From: Yinghuangia soli
GTDB taxonomy: Bacteria > Actinomycetota > Actinomycetes > Streptomycetales > Streptomycetaceae
Reading direction: 5' to 3'
Assembly (NCBI RefSeq): GCF_021502675.1
Contig: NZ_JAKFHA010000009.1
Span: forward strand, 124,001-188,000
Length of the DNA: 64,000 bases
A program made the translations under genes and the position numbers. Under the pieces are notes generated by a model. It made no database searches. It was not told where the DNA came from and saw only the letters and a program-made list of their open reading frames with translations. Of the stretch, positions 59,083-64,000 are shown piece by piece (the stretch's first letter is position 1; each line of letters opens with the position of its first letter).

Positions 59083-59273
59083 CTGGCTCCCAAAAACAGG
59101 TGGCGGTGACCATGCAGGCCCATCCCCGGTGGATGAGCCGATGGGAAAGAACCCACCGCTGCGCCGCGCGATCCCCGTCCCGACCCCTCCGGTACGCGGA
59201 GGCGGTGATGCTGATCGGGATGCCGGCCCGGAACCTCGGCCGACACGTCGCGAGTGTCGCGTTTCGCCCGGTG

Positions 59274-59303
59274 GTCACTCATTGTGAGGTTACGCAGAGT
59301 AAT
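59274..59303. promoter_or_regulatory. Two abutting BldD boxes
   Basis: GTTACGCAGAGTAAT (59289-59303) fits the BldD consensus nTnACnC(A/T)GnGTnAn at every fixed position. GTCACTCATTGTGAG (59274-59288) fits with one mismatch and touches it directly. They lie between bldD (minus) and the pyr operon (plus), about 190 bp upstream of bldD. Confidence 0.85.
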
Positions 59304-59461
59304 TTGGGTCCGTCAAGCCGAACGGCCTAACCGGTACGTGCAAGGGGACCAAAGTCCGGACGCCCCGGGACCTTCGCAGCGCTGCGTGCAGGCCGTCCGG
59401 TTGGAGGAACCGCACAAATCGGCGAGATCATGGCCCTGGTAGTGTGAGGGGCGTTAACCGA

Positions 59462-59500
59462 CGTCCTTTAAAGCCCGTCCCGTGAGACGGGGAAGGAGGT
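59462..59500 (+). promoter_or_regulatory. PyrR-binding RNA element overlapping the pyrR ribosome binding site region
   Basis: CCTTTAAAGCCCGTCCCGTG then AGACGGGGAAGGAGGT forms a short hairpin (CCCGT / ACGGG) whose loop carries CCCGTGAG, close to the conserved PyrR-binding sequence. It abuts the ribosome binding site AAGGAGGT, 10 bp before the pyrR ATG. In mycobacteria PyrR represses translation from such elements. No terminator/antiterminator pair is seen here, which supports the translational mode. Confidence 0.75.
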
Positions 59501-59510
59501 CTGCATTCGC

Positions 59511-60140
59511 ATGACCAAGGCATCTCCCAACTCGGGTTCCCGCCCCAGCGACCTGGATCCGGCATCCGCCCGGGCCGTCCTCGAGGCATCCGACATCGAC
59601 CGGGTCGTCACCCGGATCGCCCACGAGATCGTGGAACGCGCCAAGGGCGCCCGCGACGTGGTGCTCCTCGGAATCCCCACCCGCGGCGTGGCACTGGCCC
59701 GCCGCCTGGCCGAGCGGCTCGAGGACATCGAGGACGAAAAGGTCCCGGTGGGCGCGCTCGACATCACCATGTACCGCGACGACCTGCGCCTGCGGCCCGC
59801 CCGCGCGCTGGAGCGCACCGAGATCCCCGCCGACGGCATCGACGGCAAGCTCGTCGTCCTGGTCGACGACGTGCTCTTCTCCGGCCGCACCATCCGCGCC
59901 GCACTCGACGCGCTCAACGACATCGGCCGCCCGCGCGCCGTGCAGCTCGCCGTCCTCGTCGACCGCGGCCACCGCGAACTCCCCATCCGCGCCGACTACG
60001 TGGGCAAGAACCTCCCCACCTCGCAGCGCGAAAAGGTCCAGGTCCTGCTGAACGAGTACGACGGTCGCGACGCCGTCCTTCTCGGCACGCGCGGCGACGC
60101 CGCGCCGGTCCCCCCGGCCGCAACCCCGGAAGCGAAGTAG
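59511..60140 (+). CDS. pyrR: Bifunctional PyrR: pyr operon regulator / uracil phosphoribosyltransferase
   Basis: 209 residues, ATG. Binds pyr mRNA when UMP is high and has weak UPRTase activity. PRPP motif '[54 protein letters not shown]' is complete, with '[21 protein letters not shown]' before it. The first 20 and last 15 residues are Ser/Pro/Ala-rich extensions. First gene of pyrR-pyrB-pyrC-(membrane protein)-carA. Confidence 0.97.
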   Translation: MTKASPNSGSRPSDLDPASARAVLEASDIDRVVTRIAHEIVERAKGARDVVLLGIPTRGVALARRLAERLEDIEDEKVPVGALDITMYRDDLRLRPARALERTEIPADGIDGKLVVLVDDVLFSGRTIRAALDALNDIGRPRAVQLAVLVDRGHRELPIRADYVGKNLPTSQREKVQVLLNEYDGRDAVLLGTRGDAAPVPPAATPEAK

Positions 60141-60144
60141 TCCC

Positions 60145-61116
60145 GTGAAGCGTCACCTCATCTCGGCCGCCGACCTCACCCGCGACGACGCGCTGCTCGT
60201 CCTCGACACCGCCGAGGAGCTCGCGCACATCGCCGAGCGGCCCATCAAGAAGCTGCCGACGCTGCGCGGCCGCACCGTGGTCAACCTCTTCTTCGAGGAC
60301 TCCACCCGCACCCGGATCTCGTTCGAGGCGGCCGCCAAGCGGCTCTCCGCGGACGTCATCAACTTCTCCGCCAAGGGCTCCTCGGTCTCCAAGGGCGAGA
60401 CCCTCAAGGACACCGCGCTGACCCTGCAGGCCATGGGCGCCGACGCGGTCGTCATCCGGCACGGCGCCTCGGGTGCCCCGCACACGCTCGCCAACTCCGG
60501 CTGGCTGCGCGGCTCGGTGGTCAACGCCGGCGACGGCACCCACGAGCACCCCACCCAGGCCCTGCTGGACGCGTTCACGATGCGCCGCCGCCTCAACGAC
60601 GGCAAGGGCGACCTGGAGGGTCGCCGCATCACGATCGTCGGCGACGTCCTGCACAGCCGCGTGGCCCGCTCCAACGTGCTGCTGCTCGCCACCCTGGGCG
60701 CCGAGGTCACCCTCGTCGCGCCGCCCACGCTGCTGCCCATCGGCGTGGAGACCTGGCCCTGCCAGGTGTCGTACGACATCGACTCCACGCTCGCCAAGTC
60801 CGACGCGGTGATGATGCTGCGCGTGCAGCGCGAGCGCATGAACGCGTCGTACTTCCCCACCGAGCGCGAGTACTCGCGGCGCTACGGCCTGGACGAGAAG
60901 CGCATGGCCGCACTGCCCGAGCACGCCATCGTGATGCACCCCGGCCCGATGAACCGCGGCATGGAGATCGCCGCCAACGTCGCCGACTCGCCGCGCTCCA
61001 CCATCGTCGAGCAGGTCACCAACGGCGTCAGCGTCCGGATGGCCGTGCTGTACCTGCTGCTCGGCGGCTCCGAGCCCGCCGTCACCACCACCGCCACCGA
61101 GGAGAACGCCAAGTGA
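60145..61116 (+). CDS. pyrB: Aspartate carbamoyltransferase catalytic subunit
   Basis: Makes carbamoyl-aspartate; 323 residues, GTG four bases after pyrR. '[27 protein letters not shown]' (carbamoyl-phosphate site STRT), '[18 protein letters not shown]' and '[23 protein letters not shown]' are conserved. No regulatory subunit pyrI is nearby, as usual in actinobacteria. The stop overlaps pyrC (GTGA). Confidence 0.98.
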   Translation: MKRHLISAADLTRDDALLVLDTAEELAHIAERPIKKLPTLRGRTVVNLFFEDSTRTRISFEAAAKRLSADVINFSAKGSSVSKGETLKDTALTLQAMGADAVVIRHGASGAPHTLANSGWLRGSVVNAGDGTHEHPTQALLDAFTMRRRLNDGKGDLEGRRITIVGDVLHSRVARSNVLLLATLGAEVTLVAPPTLLPIGVETWPCQVSYDIDSTLAKSDAVMMLRVQRERMNASYFPTEREYSRRYGLDEKRMAALPEHAIVMHPGPMNRGMEIAANVADSPRSTIVEQVTNGVSVRMAVLYLLLGGSEPAVTTTATEENAK

Positions 61117-62402
61117 GCACGTACCTGATCAAGAACGCCAAGGTCCTTGGCGGCGACGCGCAGGACGTGCTCATCTCCGACGGCCGCATCGCGGAGATCG
61201 GTACCGGCCTGGCGGCCCCCGACGCGACGCAGATCATCGAGGCGGACGGGCACGTCCTGCTGCCCGGCCTCGTCGACCTGCACACCCACCTGCGCGAGCC
61301 CGGCCGCGAGGACGCCGAGACCGTCGAGACCGGCACCCGCGCCGCCGCCCTGGGCGGCTACACCGCCGTGCACGCCATGGCCAACACCGACCCGGTCGCC
61401 GACACCGCGGGCGTCGTCGAGCAGGTCTGGCGCCTCGGCCAGGAGTCCGGCCGCTGCGACGTGCACCCGGTGGGCGCGGTCACCATCGGCCTCAACGGCG
61501 AGCGCCTCGCCGAGCTCGGCGCCATGCACGAGTCCGCCGCGAACGTGAAGGTCTTCTCCGACGACGGCAAGTGCGTGCACGACGCGGTCATCATGCGCCG
61601 CGCGCTGGAGTACGTGAAGGCGTTCGACGGCGTCGTCGCCCAGCACGCCCAGGAGCCCCGCCTGACCGAGGGCGCCCAGATGAACGAGGGCACCGTCTCC
61701 GGCATCCTCGGCCTGCGCGGCTGGCCGGCCGTCGCCGAGGAGGCGATCATCGCCCGCGACGTGCTGCTCGCCGCCCACGTCGGCTCGCGCCTGCACATCT
61801 GCCACGTCTCCACGGCCGGCTCGGTCGAGATCATCCGCTGGGCCAAGTCGAAGGGCTGGGACGTGACCGCCGAGGTCACCCCGCACCACCTGCTGCTCAC
61901 CGACGAGCTGGTCCGCTCGTACGACCCGGTCTACAAGGTCAACCCGCCGCTGCGCACCGCCGAGGACGTCGCGGCGCTGCGCGAGGGCCTCGCGGACGGC
62001 ACCATCGACGCGGTCGCCACCGACCACGCCCCGCACCCCACCGAGGACAAGGACTGCGAGTGGGCGGTCGCGGCCATGGGCATGCTCGGCCTGGAGACCG
62101 CGCTGGGCATCGTGCAGCAGACCATGGTCGAGTCCGGCCTGCTCGACTGGGCCGGCGTCGCGGACCGCATGTCGGTGCGCCCGGCCCGGATCGGACGCCT
62201 GGACGGGCACGGCCGCGCCATCGCGGTCGGCGAACCGGCCAACCTGGTGCTGGTCGACCCGAGCGCACGGCGTACCGTCGAACCGTCCGAACTCGCCTCG
62301 AAGAGCGCCAACACCCCGTACGCCGGCCTTGAGCTGCCCGGCCGCGTGGCGGCCACGTTCCTGCGCGGCGTACCGACGGTGATCGACGGGAAGCTCGCGT
62401 GA
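61113..62402 (+). CDS. pyrC: Dihydroorotase
   Basis: Class I dihydroorotase of 429 residues. Zinc motif '[43 protein letters not shown]' (DxHxHxR), His in 'HAQEPRL' and '[12 protein letters not shown]', and Asp in '[17 protein letters not shown]'. GTG start overlapping the pyrB stop, and its stop overlaps the next start, so the whole operon is coupled. Confidence 0.98.
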   Translation: MSTYLIKNAKVLGGDAQDVLISDGRIAEIGTGLAAPDATQIIEADGHVLLPGLVDLHTHLREPGREDAETVETGTRAAALGGYTAVHAMANTDPVADTAGVVEQVWRLGQESGRCDVHPVGAVTIGLNGERLAELGAMHESAANVKVFSDDGKCVHDAVIMRRALEYVKAFDGVVAQHAQEPRLTEGAQMNEGTVSGILGLRGWPAVAEEAIIARDVLLAAHVGSRLHICHVSTAGSVEIIRWAKSKGWDVTAEVTPHHLLLTDELVRSYDPVYKVNPPLRTAEDVAALREGLADGTIDAVATDHAPHPTEDKDCEWAVAAMGMLGLETALGIVQQTMVESGLLDWAGVADRMSVRPARIGRLDGHGRAIAVGEPANLVLVDPSARRTVEPSELASKSANTPYAGLELPGRVAATFLRGVPTVIDGKLA

Positions 62403-63058
62403 CCATCAGCATCGGCTCCATCGGCGGCACAGCCCTGCTCCTCGCCGAGGGCGCAGAGGTCGAGAAGAAGTCCGCCGAAGTGTCCGACTGGGGCCAGTAC
62501 CTGCTCTGGACCGGCGTCTTCGCGGCCTTCGTGCTCGGCACCTACCTGCTGATGTGGCGCGCCTGGAAGAAGCGCGGCCGCCGCCAGGCCGGCCTGCCGG
62601 CCCCGGCCGACGCGCCCGCCGACCTCGGCACGCCGCTCCTCCCGACCCTGACCGGCCGCTACTTCGGGTCGACCAGCGCCGGCAACTGGCTGGACCGCAT
62701 CGTCGCGCACGGGCTCGGCACCCGGAGCGCGGTCGAGGCCACCCTGACCGAAAAGGGGTTGCGGGTGGACCGGCCCGCTGCGGCAGGCTTCTTCATCCCG
62801 GCCGCCGATCTGGCCGGGGCCCGCTTCGAGAAGGCGGCGGCCGGCAAGGTCCTGCCCGAGGGCGGCCTGCTGGTCGTGACCTGGACGCTCGGCGACACCC
62901 GGATCGACACCGGCCTGCGCAGCGACCACGTCGCCGACCACGACGCCTGGGTCGACGCCGTCACCCGCCTCGCCGCGGGCGACGCACCGGCGCTGACCGG
63001 CACGAAGACCGGCACGAACAGCATCACGAGTACGAACCAGGAAGGCACCCAACAGTGA
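62399..63058 (+). CDS. Membrane-anchored protein of the pyr operon, PH-like domain
   Basis: 219 residues, GTG overlapping the pyrC stop. One membrane helix (about 32-52: [20 protein letters not shown]) is followed by a basic patch ([10 protein letters not shown]). A compact cytoplasmic domain follows with '[39 protein letters not shown]' and '[20 protein letters not shown]', the pattern of the PH-like transporter-annotated family found between pyrC and carA in Streptomyces. The tail is Thr/Ser/Asn-rich ([20 protein letters not shown]). Its role is unknown; tight coupling on both sides suggests a link to pyrimidine or carbamoyl-phosphate metabolism. Confidence 0.85.
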   Translation: MTISIGSIGGTALLLAEGAEVEKKSAEVSDWGQYLLWTGVFAAFVLGTYLLMWRAWKKRGRRQAGLPAPADAPADLGTPLLPTLTGRYFGSTSAGNWLDRIVAHGLGTRSAVEATLTEKGLRVDRPAAAGFFIPAADLAGARFEKAAAGKVLPEGGLLVVTWTLGDTRIDTGLRSDHVADHDAWVDAVTRLAAGDAPALTGTKTGTNSITSTNQEGTQQ

Positions 63059-64000
63059 CCGCAACACACGCCAAGGCCGCGGGCCCTGCCGTCCTCGTCC
63101 TCGAGGACGGCCGCACCTTCCGCGGCAGCGCGTACGGCGCGGTGGGGGAGACCTTCGGCGAAGCAGTGTTCTCCACCGGCATGTCCGGCTACCAGGAGAC
63201 CCTGACCGACCCCTCGTACCACCGCCAGGTCGTCGTCATGACGGCCCCGCACGTCGGCAACACCGGCGTCAACGACGACGACCCCGAGTCGACCCGCATC
63301 TGGGTCTCCGGCTACGTGGTCCGCGACCCTGCCCGCCGCGCGTCCAACTGGCGCTCGCAGCGCAGCCTGGACGAAGAGCTGGAGCGCTACGGCGTGGTCG
63401 GCATCTCCGGAATCGACACCCGCGCGCTCACCCGCCACCTGCGCGAGCGCGGCGCGATGCGGGTCGGCATCTTCTCCGGCACCGCGATCGCCGACGACGC
63501 GGTGCTCCTGGAGAAGGTCCGCAACGCCCCCGAGATGGCCGGCGCCGACCTGGCCGGCGAGGTCTCGGTCGACCAGGCCTACGTGGTCCCCGCGATCGGC
63601 ACCAAGAAGTTCACCGTCGCCGCCCTCGACCTCGGCATCAAGGGCATGACGCCGCACCGCATGGCCGAGCGCGGCATCGAGGTGCACGTGCTGCCCGCGA
63701 ACGCCACCGTCGAGGACATCTACGCGGTGGACCCGGACGGCGTGTTCTTCTCGAACGGCCCCGGCGACCCCGCCACCGCCGACCACCAGGTCGCCGTCGC
63801 GCAGGCCGTGCTGGAGCGCGGCACGCCGTTCTTCGGCATCTGCTTCGGCAACCAGATCCTGGGCCGCGCGCTCGGCTTCGGCACCTACAAGCTGAAGTAC
63901 GGCCACCGCGGCATCAACCAGCCGGTGCAGGACCGCACGACCGGCAAGGTCGAGGTCACCGCGCACAACCACGGCTTCGCCGTCGACGCGCCGCTGGACA
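63055..64000 (+). CDS. carA: Carbamoyl-phosphate synthase small subunit (3' end beyond window)
   Basis: Glutamine amidotransferase subunit that feeds ammonia to CarB for pyrimidine and arginine synthesis. GTG start overlaps the previous stop; 315 codons are visible. N-terminal '[43 protein letters not shown]' is diagnostic. The class I amidotransferase domain starts near '[14 protein letters not shown]', with the nucleophile Cys in '[16 protein letters not shown]', the oxyanion strand '[11 protein letters not shown]' and the beginning of the His motif (HNHGFAVD). The catalytic His-x-Glu at the end is outside the window. Confidence 0.98.
   Translation, partial: MTATHAKAAGPAVLVLEDGRTFRGSAYGAVGETFGEAVFSTGMSGYQETLTDPSYHRQVVVMTAPHVGNTGVNDDDPESTRIWVSGYVVRDPARRASNWRSQRSLDEELERYGVVGISGIDTRALTRHLRERGAMRVGIFSGTAIADDAVLLEKVRNAPEMAGADLAGEVSVDQAYVVPAIGTKKFTVAALDLGIKGMTPHRMAERGIEVHVLPANATVEDIYAVDPDGVFFSNGPGDPATADHQVAVAQAVLERGTPFFGICFGNQILGRALGFGTYKLKYGHRGINQPVQDRTTGKVEVTAHNHGFAVDAPLD

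Overview
The window is one high-GC (about 70% or more) actinobacterial chromosome segment. Gene content and order point to a Streptomycetaceae member or close relative. BldD carries the cyclic-di-GMP signature at the same residue numbers known from Streptomyces BldD. The window also holds DUF6167, DUF349 and DUF948 genes typical of the group, many GTG/TTG starts and GTGA/ATGA overlaps. The genus cannot be fixed from the sequence alone.

Core regions. (1) 1-8.6 kb: a Ser/Thr kinase cut by the left edge, a DUF349 protein, a cyclophilin-type PPIase, a glyoxalase-II-like hydrolase, hisS and aspS. (2) 16.4-17.8 kb: rarA. (3) 21.9-34.4 kb: rpsD, DUF948, DUF6167, alaS, ruvX, mltG, aroE, a small membrane protein, an A24 prepilin peptidase, then aroC-aroK-aroB-aroQ, giving most of the shikimate pathway. 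(4) 39.9-42.2 kb: pepP-like peptidase, efp, nusB. (5) 58.6-64 kb: bldD on the minus strand, divergent from the pyrimidine operon pyrR-pyrB-pyrC-(membrane protein)-carA, which runs off the right edge.

Accessory regions. Between aspS and rarA lie a Lys/Ala-rich protein, a tyrosine phosphatase, a LRV/HEAT-type repeat protein, a decayed IS5-family element, a DUF1445 hydro-lyase, a cupin and a VWA protein. Between aroQ and pepP lie a cobalamin riboswitch with cbtB-cbtA and a two-gene unit: a HEAT-repeat protein plus a trypsin-like protease fused to an alpha/beta hydrolase. About 16 kb between nusB and bldD hold a GPH-type sugar transporter with a DasR-like operator, a PLP decarboxylase, an Rnl2-type RNA ligase, a DUF202 pair, and a run of regulator/transport/enzyme modules (MarR; DHA2 exporter + TetR; TmrB-like; LacI; TetR + NCS1 permease + amidohydrolase; QorB-like reductase + HxlR).

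Regulation is unusually readable: a B12 riboswitch, an iron box between a DUF2470 gene and rpsD, two abutting BldD boxes upstream of bldD, a PyrR-binding hairpin covering the approach to the pyrR ribosome binding site, a DasR-like site, three repeated TetR-type palindromes, a perfect palindrome between DHA2 and TetR genes, and many strong hairpin terminators. No tRNA, rRNA, CRISPR array, prophage or biosynthetic cluster was seen.
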